From Rostrohypoxylon terebratum (taxonomy: Eukaryota > Ascomycota > Sordariomycetes > Xylariales > Hypoxylaceae), in contig MU385994.1 of the NCBI GenBank assembly GCA_022497145.1, forward strand, positions 1 to 63,891: a stretch of DNA of 63,891 bases. Reading direction: 5' to 3'. The notes under the pieces were generated by a model. That model was not told the origin of the DNA. It ran no database searches and saw only the letters and a list, made by a program, of their open reading frames with translations. Shown here piece by piece: positions 36,023-47,724 of the stretch (its first letter is position 1; each line of letters starts with the position of its first letter). The position numbers and the translations under genes were made by a program.

Positions 36023-39000
36023 TTTTCGCAACGAAGGGGAGTGAAGAGAGCCGTACGAGGGCATAAGGAAGGAGGAAAGCTTCACGCTCTGGAAGTTCAA
36101 TTAACAATTGAAACCTGGTTGGCCAGGATTGGTTATTCGGACATGCGATGCGAAGCGAAATGCGGGTGAGGGCAGATCGTGGGTCTTATGGATCGCCCGT
36201 GACGGGAGTGTGGCTGTGCCCTGGAAGGTTGCAGACGCAATATATCCAGTAGTAAGTTGTTTTGTTTCGTCTGGTTCGTTGAAATGCCAAGAATCGCGAC
36301 TGATGGCTTGGCGAGAGGCCAGTTGGGATTCAATTCTGAACAAAGGAGCGACTAGAGTTGGAGGGTTGGTGGTGGTGGTGGATGAGAAAAATGTTGAAAG
36401 GTTGGGCGAATGCTGATAGCTGGGGGGCCGGTAAAAATGCTTTTTTAGTAAGTATAGACGCTAAAATGCTACTGCAGATAAGGCCGAGCCGTATGCGAGG
36501 TTGACCTGTACGTGACTGTGCGTGCGAGGCTTCAGATGCGACCGCGTACCGTTGCGAAATAAATATTCGTCAGGTGGAATGTTTTTTTTCTTCTGAAATA
36601 CAGATAAAAAAACAAGAATTGAAGCTAATTGCGTAAATATGCGATCGAGAATCCAGTCGTCAGGTATGGCGTATGGCAAAGATAAGTCGGATAGGAGGGT
36701 GGAGAAAGCCTATAATTGATTCGCAAATGTGTGCAGGAATCTGACTCTATTGCCGTTCAACTCCTTGATTGTCGAGACTTGACTTGATTTTGGTATTGGT
36801 ATTGGCTAGGTCGAACCGGCTGATCTTCGAGTGATACGGTTGATGCGACGGCGACGAGGAAAGAGAGGAAGGGATTAATTCGACTACGATCCCAAATCGA
36901 AATTACGGATAATGTTTTGTAGGCCGAAGGTGGAGAGAGACGTGAGGGGATTCGGCCTTGTTCCTATTTCTCTTCCTTTCTCTTTCTTCTCTGGCTGCCT
37001 TCTCTTTTTAATTCTTCCGGGGTGACAAGTATACCATATACAATAGACGTTTACTGCCAAAAATCTCTTTCTCCTCGCAGTTCCTGACGGCGCGTAAATA
37101 ATCCTCAGCTGCAGAACACAGAACCAGCGGCCACAAAAAAAGATATGTACGTCGTGAGAAGCGAAGTTGGATCGTTCCACGGTTTGCAAAGCCTGGCTGA
37201 GAATCGAACAAAATGATTGACAGTAATAGGCTCGTCTTCGCGATGACGGACGACGGGGATATACGGAATAGAGGAAAATGGGAAAAAATAGAGGGGGTAG
37301 GAGTGCAAAAAAGAAGGGACAGGCAAAGGCGTTAGAAAGGAATAGGAAGGGATGGGACCTCGAATAAGATGGGAATGGAATGGGTGGGAAAAGGTTAAAG
37401 GAATCAACCCGAGCAATCAAATCAAATGGAGAAGGGGAGACAAGGATGGCATGAGCAGGCATAGGCAGGCATAGGAAGGCATGGGTACTGGTAGGTAGGC
37501 TTGGGATGGGAGTGGATCGTGCGTCCTGACTGGTACCAACTCGAGGAGAGAGTTCAAGGTTGATTTTTGAATTGTTCCTGACGAATTCTTGAATGATGGG
37601 GATTAAATTGTAGTATATGGTAAGGGGATATGTGAGTCGGTACAAGAAGAAACACGCGATTTCCAGATCAGAGTACAATTAGACGCAGCTAACCGCAGCT
37701 AAATTGTAAGATCAGCACTTCCCGTCTCATGTACTGGAGGAAATTACAGATTTGTACCACTATTAACATCAATTACGGGAGGTCCCCCTTCCTCTACCTT
37801 CCTCACAGTAAATCGGGGCTTACGAGATATCCCCTGTCGCGGTACCTAGCCGATACCGAATCAAGTTAGAAGGTTATCCACGGTGGACCTGGTTAACCCT
37901 GGCTATCTTCCCTCTTTTCCCTCTTTTCCCCCTGCCGACCCTGCCCAGGTGCCTTCCGAATTTGATTCTGGCGGGGAAAGTTCAGTGAACTGGAGCTCGA
38001 TACCAGATGATTGGATCTGATTGGTTTACAACTCTCTCCGTCTGATGTTGTACACACAACCCGAGTCTTCTATTGGACCATATTCTCTCTTTTTCATTAA
38101 TAACCTTACGTGCTTACACCCACAGCAGCAGTACCTCACCGTGTTCAGCATGCGTGTAATAGGTGTACTACGCAATGCACTATGTAATAGACTAAACGTT
38201 CCAGGCGTCGAGACCTCCAGACGTCGTGGATCGTGATTCTGCTTGTTACGCAATATCTCACTACTCGGAATATTTACTGGCATATGACGGCCCCGTGAAA
38301 TACCACAGATCGTCCGGCGTGTTTCCGTGACAAAGGGCGCTAAGGCAGGAACACGACGAATCGACAACTCGAACCTAACAGATGGCGGCAACGACCTGGA
38401 ATGTAATGGTCGAATTGACAATGGTTGGGTGATCTGCGATATGGTATGTACGGATGTATGGGGAAGACGGAGTTGCATCTGGCTGTGAAGTGTTTGAGAT
38501 TTGGCTGGGATCCAAGGCCACGCCAAGGACGAAGGGGACGCAAAGTCTCGGGTTCTTGACCTGTCGTGCACGCTGACAGGCTAAAGTCTGGTAAACGACC
38601 AGCTGGCATTTCTTCCTAGGCAGTAGACGACGCTCTTAAGCTTCTTCTCCTGCCTTATTGAGGTCGACAAATCTGTACAAGATCTGTATATCCAAATGAG
38701 CTAGCTGGTGGATTCATTCTCACTAACGGAATTGTCCTCCCGCTCAAAATGCGAACTCTTATGCATCTGGGCACAAACTACAATACATCCCGTGTATCAG
38801 GTAATGAAGTATGAGATAGGTAGTCTATTTCTGAAAGGCATCTGTGCTTCTTCAGGCCGTCTACTATGTGGTAGTAATCGTCATTAAGTGTCGATAGGTA
38901 GACCGATGTGAGGTGACGCTATCTACATAGTAAGGGGTAAGCTCGATAGGAGTTTCACATCAACCCGTCAGACTCCCGCGGTTGCAGGGCTATTGCGACA

Positions 39001-40958
39001 GAGGGTCGCAATGATGTAAACTAGAAGGCTAAAGTACGGCTCCTACACGGCAGCCCTATCACCTTTCGCTGGGGAAGTTGGTTATTCCTAAACACACTTG
39101 GACATCGAAATCGCATCATACCTTTCACACTCCATATTTTCACCATGTGTGCCATGTGGCACGTTTCAAATTGGAAGTGGACCGACCCATGGATCGTCAT
39201 CGATCAAACATCCGATACATCTGTTGAAGCGCTAAAGATGATGACGATTGATGGTGTTTGGAAAATCAATTTGAAGCCGTTACAAGTAACATATTACCTA
39301 CCATGTTACTTAGGTAGGTACGTAGGTACTCTGAAAGGCGACGGAACATTGAAGCTAGTGTGGTGTTGAGGTCAGCGGCCAACGGGCTCCCTCAAAGTGG
39401 ATAAATCAGGTAGTGTCGAAACATTGCTGAAGGATTTAATACATACCGGTAGGTCATTTTCATTTCGGGAAGGTTAATAAAAAGTTCTACAACGCATACA
39501 CGTGTGCGCATTGCATTGAATCCTACCAGTAGGACGTCTCTAGCTCCTCCTACTTTGGTAAATACATCGAGCGGTACAGACCTCTTCTGAGCAAGTCGAG
39601 AAAGACCAGCATCTGAGCCTCAGGTGTGTCTTCCGTAAAAGGATGATTACATCACAGCCCGGATCTGGGCACTTCTAGATCTCCGTTGTGACCTTTCATG
39701 CAAGCCATACCTGCTTAGGAGATGACCGTGGCCGCATCTCTCACACAACTTTCCGACCCTTTGGCTTGGATCGTGGATGGAGTGAATCACAAATTCACGT
39801 CAGGTCAAGACAAGCCGAAGCATAATCCACGATGCCGATGAAGCCGCTGGTTTCTCTTTTTCGTCCAAGAAATATATTAATTAAATGTTAGAGCCAACAG
39901 GGCTGCATTAGCTCTAAGACCGGCTGTATCAAGTGAAGCCAGAAAGGTTAGAGCGTGTCAGCCGCGCCAAAGCTTGAGACTCCCGATCTGAAAATTTATC
40001 AGTGCTAGCTCCAGCGCTCTAGTGCTCTACTAGGAGCCACAGCCCCATTTGTCGCGTCGTAACACACTCGCCACAACCTTAGGTCCTTAGGTGGCTTCCG
40101 TTCAGTACGTGCCGCGTAGCCGCTATATTAAGTGTATTATGCTGTAAGAATGGGATCCGATGGACGCGAATCATTTAGATGAGATCGAAATCGGTATGAA
40201 TGAAACGTTAAGAAATTAGAATTATTCTCTTACTATGCAGAAGCTACCTGTATAAACTCAGCCACCGAACGATGCTCGGTTATATTGTTTAGATTGCTTA
40301 GCAAATCAAGCATGATTCAAGTTCATCTGCTGGGAGATTGGCTCGCTGTCAATTCTTTCGCCAAGAAATTCATAACAACTCAAGCCCGAGCTATTAATTG
40401 CCAAATCTGCACGTATAAACCTTGTTCCCTGTTCACGTGTTCTGTCAACTCGGAATCCGGCTTGTATTTGTACTCGTCGGCGTGGAAACCACATGATATA
40501 TTAGGTGATGTGTAATCTGACAGGGGCCCAACTGCCGAAGATGTGATTCATCCATCCCATCCATCCATGATCCCTAACGCATGCATCTCATAATATGAGA
40601 TGAGCGCAAATGTTGTCGTGGGCTCCCAACAAACCCCAATTCAATCGAATCACGTACATGGTAGTACCATCTTGGAATCGGTAAATATGCTCGACCCAAG
40701 TGAGCGGTTCCAATCAATACCTGACCCGGAGGTTTTTATCTGGCGGTCAACAACGAAGTCGAGAATCTCGGCTTAAGAAGGATATTCCCAAAACCTCCCC
40801 TGTTGCGCGGGTATCATCGTGGTTATTCGTAGACTCTTGAAACGCGAGCCCATATCTCAACGAGACGCCGCGGCACCACCATCGTAGGCAAATAGGTAGA
40901 CACCTATCGTAGACGCAACGCCCCAAACTTCCCAAAGCTACTCGCTCACCACATTTCT
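36023..40958. other. Long gene-free region upstream of SHO1
   Basis: Nearly 5 kb without a supported gene between two minus-strand genes. The part from 36600 to 37700 is strongly purine-rich on the plus strand, which leaves long open frames on the minus strand without coding signal. CCCTCTTTTCCCTCTTTTCC lies at 37910-37929. Further out, 39300-39330 has TAGGTAGGTACGTAGGTAC. It may contain a long SHO1 leader, noncoding RNA or unrecognised genes. Confidence 0.5.
36600..37700. other. Purine/pyrimidine strand-asymmetric tract
   Basis: The plus strand is dominated by G and A from about 37230 to 37520, with near-repeats of GGCATAGGCAGGCATAGGAA. The minus strand is correspondingly T/C-rich and would form the SHO1 upstream or leader region. 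Confidence 0.5.
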
Positions 40959-41618
40959 TCAAACCTCCCCCCTAACCCTCTCCACCCTCTTGACCACTCT
41001 CTCCGCCCTCTCCACGCGTCCCTCGATCCCCGCAACATACTCCGCGTACCGCAGCACGTCGGCCTCGTACCATCTGCGCACCAAGCTCTCGCTCCTGGCC
41101 CTGAGCTCCGCGATCTCCGCCTCCTGCGCCGCCTGCGTGGCCTCCACGCCGCGCATGCGCGGGAGCAGCGCGGCTAGCGCCGCCGAGTGCGCCGGGTCCG
41201 GGATCGGCGTGTCCGAGATCGAGGTCAGCGCCGACGCGGTGGCCGGGAACGAGGCCGCGGCGCTGAGGACGATGGCGCGCAGGGCCTCGGTCGAGAGGGA
41301 GAAGGGCGGTGAGGAAGGTGGCGGCGGGTGGAAGAGGTCCGGGTGGGATTTATCTGCGTGCCGTTAGTGGAAGTGTCTAGAGCTTGTAGGAATAGTAGGT
41401 CGAGACGTACAGAGCTTGAGGAGTTCGGCGTACACGCGCATGCGTTGCAGGAGGATGCTGAATCGGTGCTCGAGCTCTTGCATGCTGCGGATTGCCGACG
41501 CCTTGGGCTGCTGGGTGGTGTGGCCGTAGAGGACGTGTTCGAGGCGGAGGAGTCGCGCTTCGAGGAGGGAGATGGTGGATAGGGTCGTGTTGTCTAGGGT
41601 TGAGTTCATTTCGTCCAT
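40959..41618 (-). CDS. Dynactin p22/p24-like subunit (RO10-type nuclear distribution protein)
   Basis: Predicted small subunit of dynactin's shoulder, needed for dynein-dependent nuclear positioning in hyphae. Exons 41618-41411 and 41353-40959 give 200 residues. The head ISLLEARLLRLEHVLYG, a second helix (SMQELEHRFSILLQRMRVYAELL), the linker HPDLF plus proline run, and the C-terminal helix EAEIAELRARSESLVRRWYE fit the dynactin p22/p24 family and fungal RO10. It is almost wholly alpha-helical or coiled coil. Identification is from these patterns only. It is divergent from the transporter gene. Confidence 0.65.
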
Positions 41619-42455
41619 TTTGAAGCGTGTGTAGAGTATAGAGGATGAGTAGGTGAGGTTAATTATTAGAATGCGACGAGTCGCATAGATACCGAGAAGA
41701 CACCAATGATTTGAACGCAGCTAGTAATGTAATCGACGAATAGTACTTTGCAGTTGAGTTAAACCGTCTATTCTGTTTGTACTGTTTGTATTGTTGCATT
41801 GAAAGCACGATGATAAAAGATAAGGCTCCAGGGCTGAATTACATACTACTACAACGCAGAGAGGTAATGCCGAGCTCCCCCGTTTTTTGAAGCTCCGTAG
41901 GCCGTAACCCCTGTCCGTCCAACTAACCGCTAATAGCCTAAGCCGTGTTATGTGAGTCAATTGATTGGTCGGAAACGAGGTGCCAGCGAGACGCCAATCT
42001 CTTTCTGTCTCCAGAGAATGGGAAGATCGGGGTGGCTTTTTGACGACAACTGTCAGCTGAATTACATCGTACATCGTACATCGTATTATGTCAATACCGC
42101 TATTTTAACCCAACATCACCATCACCAGGCAGACGCATATTTGCACACACAAAAGTAGCACAGGTACTGTCGCCTTGCTACTATGTATGACAAACGCCCG
42201 GTAAATCGAGTTTACTTATCTCAACGCGGCGCCTAATACCGTTGTCGACCCTAGCCAGGGAGAGAAGAACCGAGACGTTCGGACGAGTTACACGCGTACA
42301 CACGCAAGGAGACGTTGCTTGATGACCGAACCAGTTCATGTCACTGGTACTTGGTGGAACAATTCAATTTGATCCTAAGACACGAATCTTCAGCGTAGCA
42401 GACTGTCAGTAAAAGAGAGAGCTGTTGAACGCATAGTGCGCCTTCCCAGGCTATT
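41619..42455. other. Divergent promoter region with short tandem repeat
   Basis: Shared upstream region of the RO10-like gene (minus) and the amino acid transporter (plus). It contains three tandem ACATCGT units at 42064-42085. No gene. Confidence 0.55.
42064..42085. repeat. ACATCGT tandem triplet
   Basis: Three head-to-tail copies of ACATCGT, ending in an extra A, in the divergent promoter region. It could be a protein-binding site or a microsatellite. Confidence 0.5.
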
Positions 42456-44239
42456 ATGCCGAATTACTCAACCGTTTCGGGAGAGGGCTCCGCCTCGGCT
42501 GGCGACATGACAAGGTTCGTGATCTCTATAATTGCATGCGATAGCTCTTTGAAATGAGAGGTGTTGGTAACTAACTCTGATTCCAATCCACAGACAAAAA
42601 CGACTTCGCGGCCGTCAAAAAGAAGGCGGAGGGGGCCAGGCGACCGTGATCAGTAGCGTCGTCAACCTCCTTAACACCATTATCGGCGCCGGTACGCTGG
42701 CGATGCCCTCAGCCATGTCGCATTTCGGAATGGTAGTCGGAATTATCGTGATTCTATGGTCGGGGTTTACATCTGCTTTCGGTCTATATCTACAATCTCG
42801 GTGCGCCCGATATCTCGATCGCGGATCTTCATCTTTCTTCGCGCTCTCTCAGATGACGTATCCGAACGCCGCCGTAATATTTGATGCCGCGATCGCAATT
42901 AAGTGTTTTGGAGTCGGTGTATCGTACATGATTATTATTGGGGACTTGATGCCGGGTGTTGTGGAAGGTTTTGACAGCAGGGCAGCTGAGATCCCCTTTC
43001 TGATGGACCGCAATTTCTGGATCACCGTCTTTATGCTTGTCATTATCCCATTGAGCTTCTTAAGACGCCTGGATTCTCTAAAATACACCAGTTTAGTAGC
43101 CCTTGTTGCTATTGGGTATTTGATCGTGTTGGTCGTTTATCACTTCGCCGCGGATCCTCTCGCTCCCAGAGATAAGATTCGATTTGTCTCTTGGGGAGGT
43201 CCTGTTGAAGCACTGGCTAGTTTGCCCGTCGTCATATTTGCATACACTTGCCACCAGAACATGTTTTCGATTCTTAACGAGTTATCAAACAATTCTCCCG
43301 GAAGGTAAGAATTCCAGATGCAAACCATTTGAGGGTTTGAGTTAACAGGAATCGCAGTGTTATGGGTGTGATTGCTTCAAGTATTGGCTCCGCCGCTGGT
43401 ATCTACGTACTAGTAGCCATTACCGGGTACCTAACATTTGGCAACGACGTGATTGGCAATATCGTATCGATGTGTATGTAGCTAAATACCCTCAGTTCTC
43501 CATCCACTCCAGAAACACTAACAAATTTGTTATAGACCCCGCATCCATTGCTTCTACAATTGCTAAAGCAGCTATTGTGGTTCTTGTCACATTCTCTATC
43601 CCTCTGCAGGTACATCCATGCCGAGCATCTGTTGACGCGGTTCTCAAGTGGCGACCCAAAGATGTTTCTCGTTCACAAGCGCGGACTAACTCCCCCGGCG
43701 GCCGACCACTCCTTTCTAATGCTGCGCCGCCAAGATCGGATCACGCGACCGCACCTATGTCAGACTTGCGCTTCGCCATCCTCACCACTATCATCCTTAT
43801 ACTAGCGTACGGCGTGGCGTTGACTGTCGTCTCACTTGAAAGGGTGCTAGCCTATGTAGGATCAACAGGAAGCACTAGTATTAGCTTCATTCTGCCAGGT
43901 CTATTTTACTACAAGATCTCCGACCCGAACTCGATCCACCATCAACGCCTAGCGAAAGAGGATGACGATGCGATGTCACCTCATAACTCCGAAGACGAGG
44001 ATGATGTAGACGATGGTCTTCTTGGAAGAAGTGTGGAAAGCATTCGCAGCGCAGCAAGCGGGTCGAGCGTGAAGAACACGAAATCACCGTGGCGCTGGCG
44101 GAGGAAGTGGAGGTGGGATATGGAGCATCTCGACCACGAATTCCTCAGAGGCGCATCACTAGCTCTAGCTATTTACGGTCTATGCGTTATGGCTATATGT
44201 TTGGCGATGAACTTGGTTGGCACTGTTGCGGCTCATTAA
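42456..44239 (+). CDS. Vacuolar amino acid transporter (AVT6/AVT7, SLC38-like)
   Basis: Multi-pass AAAP-family transporter expected in the vacuolar membrane, exporting amino acids to the cytosol. Exons 42456-42514, 42594-43304, 43349-43473 and 43536-44239 give 532 residues. The hallmark first helix reads VVNLLNTIIGAGTLAMPSAM. Later segments include VIFAYTCHQNMFSILNEL, ASSIGSAAGIYVLVAITGY, LTFGNDVIGNI and FSIPLQVHPCR. An acidic loop (EDEDDVDDGLL) and a basic Trp/Arg cluster (WRWRRKWRW) precede the last helix. All exon joins restore family motifs. Length fits fungal AVT7-like proteins. Confidence 0.88.
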
Positions 44240-44963
44240 GCTGTAATCACCCATCACAAAAACATATTACCCCGGCCAAGGCTATATGGACCTGGATAAG
44301 ATTATCATATCAGTATCATCGGTATCATCAATTAGGAGAGCGCATTTCCAAGGAAGCATGAGGGGGTTTGCATCTCGATCGTTCGGTTCCTTTTTACATC
44401 ACCAGGAGTTCTAGGTTGCCATTCTTGTACATATTTAGGTGTTGATATTCCCAGCGCATGAGGCGGTGTTGGGATTGTTGAAATTGTATATGAACATCTT
44501 GGATCCCGGTTCCCTACATATTTCATGTACTCACTCATAAGTCTCATTGGCGCCCGAGGTCCGTAGTTGAAGATTGTTTTGTTTTGGTTTATTCCGTTTG
44601 TATCCGCTATTCATGAACTGAAATAGATTGATTGATCTTTACCTTACGTCATCCTCAAGCTTCTGTTGCCCCTATTTCTTAGGGGAAATAGTCTCCACTT
44701 ATAAGGCGTGGAAGCTGCGTGGCGGGGTCGGTGGCATAATGCCCCGCCATAAAAGTAAAAAAAAGTTGAACTGATTATCAAGCAAGCTTGGAAATATCGA
44801 CCTCCTTCCAACTTACATATCCAAAGAAAACGATCTCCCGGAGGAATCATTAAGGTTTATAAGCTTGAGCGACGTGTCCTTATTAACTCCCTTCCATACT
44901 ACATCTCCTTTTTTCCTTACATACCATTTTGATACCCAGCACCACACCAGCTAACCCCTCACC
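44240..44963. other. Intergenic, no gene seen
   Basis: Between the transporter and SQT1, on the same strand. The last 80 nt are a pyrimidine-rich leader (CTCCTTTTTTCCTTACATACC) ending at the SQT1 ATG. Confidence 0.6.
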
Positions 44964-46436
44964 ATGTCCGCCCCTCACCAAGACGACCTAGACGATGCGC
45001 CCGAGCTCCTCGACGCCGAAGATGCGCTCGAGGAGATCGTGGATGCGGAGGGCGACATAGCGATGGACTCCGACGACGAAGAACCAGAAGAGATTACATT
45101 ACACAACGACAGCATAGCCTACTTCGACGCGCACAAAGACTCCGTATTCGCCATCGCCCAACACCCGACGCAACCCTCTCTCATCGCAACAGGAGGCAGC
45201 GAAGGAGAAGGCGACGACGCACCGGGGAAGGGGTACGTCTTCGACACGAGCCCCGTCGTGGGGCGCCCCGTGCTCCCCGCGAGCTACAACGCGGACCCCT
45301 CGGCCCCGCAGCAGAAGAGCACGGAGCTCAAACCCCTGTTCACGATCGACGGCCACAGCGATTCCATCAACGCCCTCGCCTTCACGCTCCCGAACGGCGA
45401 GTTCTTGGTCTCGGGCGGCATGGACGGCCGGTTGCGCGCCTACCAGCTGTCCGTCGATGCACACAACAAACCCACTTTCGCGTTCCTCGCAGAGGCCCAG
45501 GAGGTGCCGGAGATAAACTGGGTGGCGGCGTGTCCGTCGACGAAAGTGCCGAATACGATTGCGCTCGGCGCGTCGGACGGCTCAGTCTGGGTGTACAGGA
45601 TCGACGCGCCGGACGCGGCGAACCCGCTGCAGATCGCGCAGAGCTACTTCCTGCACACGGGGCCGTGCACCGCGGGCGCCTGGTCGCCCGACGGCACGTT
45701 CCTGGCTACGGTGTCGGAGGACAGCTCGCTGTACGTGTGGGACGTGTGGGGCGAGGCCGCGGCTAAGAACCTCGTCAACGATAACGGACAAACCGTCGTC
45801 TCGCTTACGGGCGAGGACCAACGGTTCGGCGTTGAGGGCGGTCTTTACTCCGTTGCCATCGATCCTAAGTCCACGTTCGTCGCGGTGGGAGGTGCGGGCG
45901 GCGCAGTCAAGATTGTTGGATTGCCGAGACTAGGCGCTGATACGCAGCCTGTGAGTAGTAAGCAGAGTAAGACAAAAGCGAAGGGTAGCGAGGCGGGGAG
46001 CGCGCAGGGCGGCACGATATTGGCGGACTTGCAGACGCAGTCAGATGGCATCGAGACGCTTAGTTTCTCGCCGAAACAGAGCTTGCTTGCGGCCGGGAGC
46101 GTAGACGGAAGTATTGCCGTGTACGATACTGCGCGTCGATTCGCGGTACGAAGACATATTAAGGAGGCGCATGAGGAGTTCAGCGTTGTCAAGGTTGAGT
46201 TTGTGGCTGGGCTGGGCGACGGATGGGTGCTAACGAGCTGCGGTATGGACGGTGTGGTTAGGAGGTGGGATGTCAGGGGTGCGGCTAGTTCGAGCGAGAG
46301 CAGTTTAGTGAAAGAGTGGAGAGGTCATAGAGGTGATGGTGAGGGTGGTGGTGTGCTAGGTTTCGTAGAAGGGACGACGGGAGAAAGAATCACAACGGCG
46401 GGAGATGATGGTGTCGTGCTAGTTTTCGAGGCTTAG
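44964..46436 (+). CDS. SQT1: Ribosome assembly WD40 protein SQT1 (Rpl10/uL16 chaperone)
   Basis: Dedicated chaperone that binds newly made uL16 (Rpl10) for loading onto pre-60S subunits. Single exon, 490 residues. The strongly acidic N terminus (DDLDDAPELLDAEDALEEIV, DSDDEEPEEI) leads into NDSIAYFDAHKDSVFAIAQH and a WD40 propeller: IDGHSDSINALAFTLPNGEF, GACTAGAWSPDG-type blades, SLYVWDVWG, SIAVYDTARR, VVRRWDVRG. AAMP/SQT1 proteins share this layout. The first half uses strongly G/C-ending codons, unlike the accessory genes, as expected for a highly expressed gene. Confidence 0.88.
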   Translation: MSAPHQDDLDDAPELLDAEDALEEIVDAEGDIAMDSDDEEPEEITLHNDSIAYFDAHKDSVFAIAQHPTQPSLIATGGSEGEGDDAPGKGYVFDTSPVVGRPVLPASYNADPSAPQQKSTELKPLFTIDGHSDSINALAFTLPNGEFLVSGGMDGRLRAYQLSVDAHNKPTFAFLAEAQEVPEINWVAACPSTKVPNTIALGASDGSVWVYRIDAPDAANPLQIAQSYFLHTGPCTAGAWSPDGTFLATVSEDSSLYVWDVWGEAAAKNLVNDNGQTVVSLTGEDQRFGVEGGLYSVAIDPKSTFVAVGGAGGAVKIVGLPRLGADTQPVSSKQSKTKAKGSEAGSAQGGTILADLQTQSDGIETLSFSPKQSLLAAGSVDGSIAVYDTARRFAVRRHIKEAHEEFSVVKVEFVAGLGDGWVLTSCGMDGVVRRWDVRGAASSSESSLVKEWRGHRGDGEGGGVLGFVEGTTGERITTAGDDGVVLVFEA

Positions 46437-47724
46437 GAAGCTTCGGACGATCAGTGATTTTGCGATTAATAATACCAAAAAGAAAAAATTATATGGCGGC
46501 GGTTATATTCTGATAGAACGGTTCTGTGTTCCCGGATCTCGAGAGCAAGTGATTGAAAGAAACACCCCCTATCTGCGGTGACCCATTTTTCAGCAGAGCC
46601 CTGGAGGTGCCCGCTACGTACGCTGCGAACAACACCTCCAGCGCTGAATACGCCCCGTAATCTACAGTGGGCTACAGCGCATACCTCCCTCTAAGTTAAA
46701 CTGCATCCATCCACATCCACATCTAATGACAAGCATTGTAAGGGGTATTATGTAATAAAGGATTTTCGTGTTTTAAATTTGAAGTTAGATCTTAGAAAAT
46801 ATAACATCTTTTACATTTGTTTATTACCCAGCATTGACATTGATATTAGAAGGAAGATATGATCTATTATAGATGGATAGGAGAAACGTAAGTTTTCGCG
46901 ACATAACCACAGATTATTGTTAGAGCTCTGGAAGTTGATTAACCAAGGCTTCCTGGAAGGTTCAGTGTCATGGATGGGGCGTGTAGGCTGCAATCCACTG
47001 TAGCTTACAATTGGTTTAAGTGTTGTAAGCCCTAAATCTATAGCGTACCTACTCCTGTCGAAAAGTGCCCAGGTGGTTTATGGACAGGTTGCGCATCACC
47101 TTTTTCACCTAAAGTCCTCCTTATTTATTTGAAGACCTAACAAGATCTGTCAATGGATATATGGCCTCACCTATGAAAGATGTCACCAAATTGAATAATA
47201 AGCCAGCGACAACACAATAGTTAGGTTAAGAATATTGTGAACAGAAAAAAGCCTCTTGCTACTTTGGCGAAAGTAAGCCCCGAGTCGTACGGTTCGAGAA
47301 CCGCGCCAGCATCTGAAATCATCCACATAGCGCTCTTCAACACTAAAAATACAGCAAAGATGAATGAGTTAGGACCCCTTTTCCCTCTCTTTCTGATTAG
47401 ATAATCATACCCTTCCCGTTTCCAAGTTGCACCCCCTGAAGCCTCTCGTCCGCGTTGATTGGTCGTTCTGTTTCGGACTTCCGCGATAGGAAACTTTTGA
47501 TAAGATGGTCGACACAATATCTTTTCGTAGGTAAATTTCAAGTAACCTGGAGGCTTCTCCAACACCACAACTTAGACTTAATACTATCGGAGTCGATATA
47601 TATTTCTCAATACCTCCGATCGCCACCTCAATCGCTACCTCATTCTTCCATACATATTCTCCACTGAACCCAGACTACCTAAGGTATTCTGTCGGCTGGG
47701 TTCCAGTAAACGTGACTGAAGCAG
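46437..47724. other. Convergent intergenic region
   Basis: 1.3 kb between the 3' ends of SQT1 and the esterase gene. It has a 9-bp hairpin (CTGGAGGTG 46601-46609 with CACCTCCAG 46633-46641). No gene supported; this is the right border of the housekeeping island. Confidence 0.55.

Noticed and set aside
36884..37678. 264-codon open frame on the minus strand
   Set aside because: The strand is C/T-rich, so stop codons are rare by composition. The translation is repetitive Pro/Ser/Phe/Leu with no domain.
38026..38609. Overlapping 181- and 89-codon minus-strand frames
   Set aside because: No family resemblance, atypical Arg/Ser/His-rich composition, no intron or start support.
46601..46641. 9-bp hairpin between SQT1 and the esterase
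   Set aside because: Too short and loop too long to claim a function; fungal mRNAs do not end at such hairpins.
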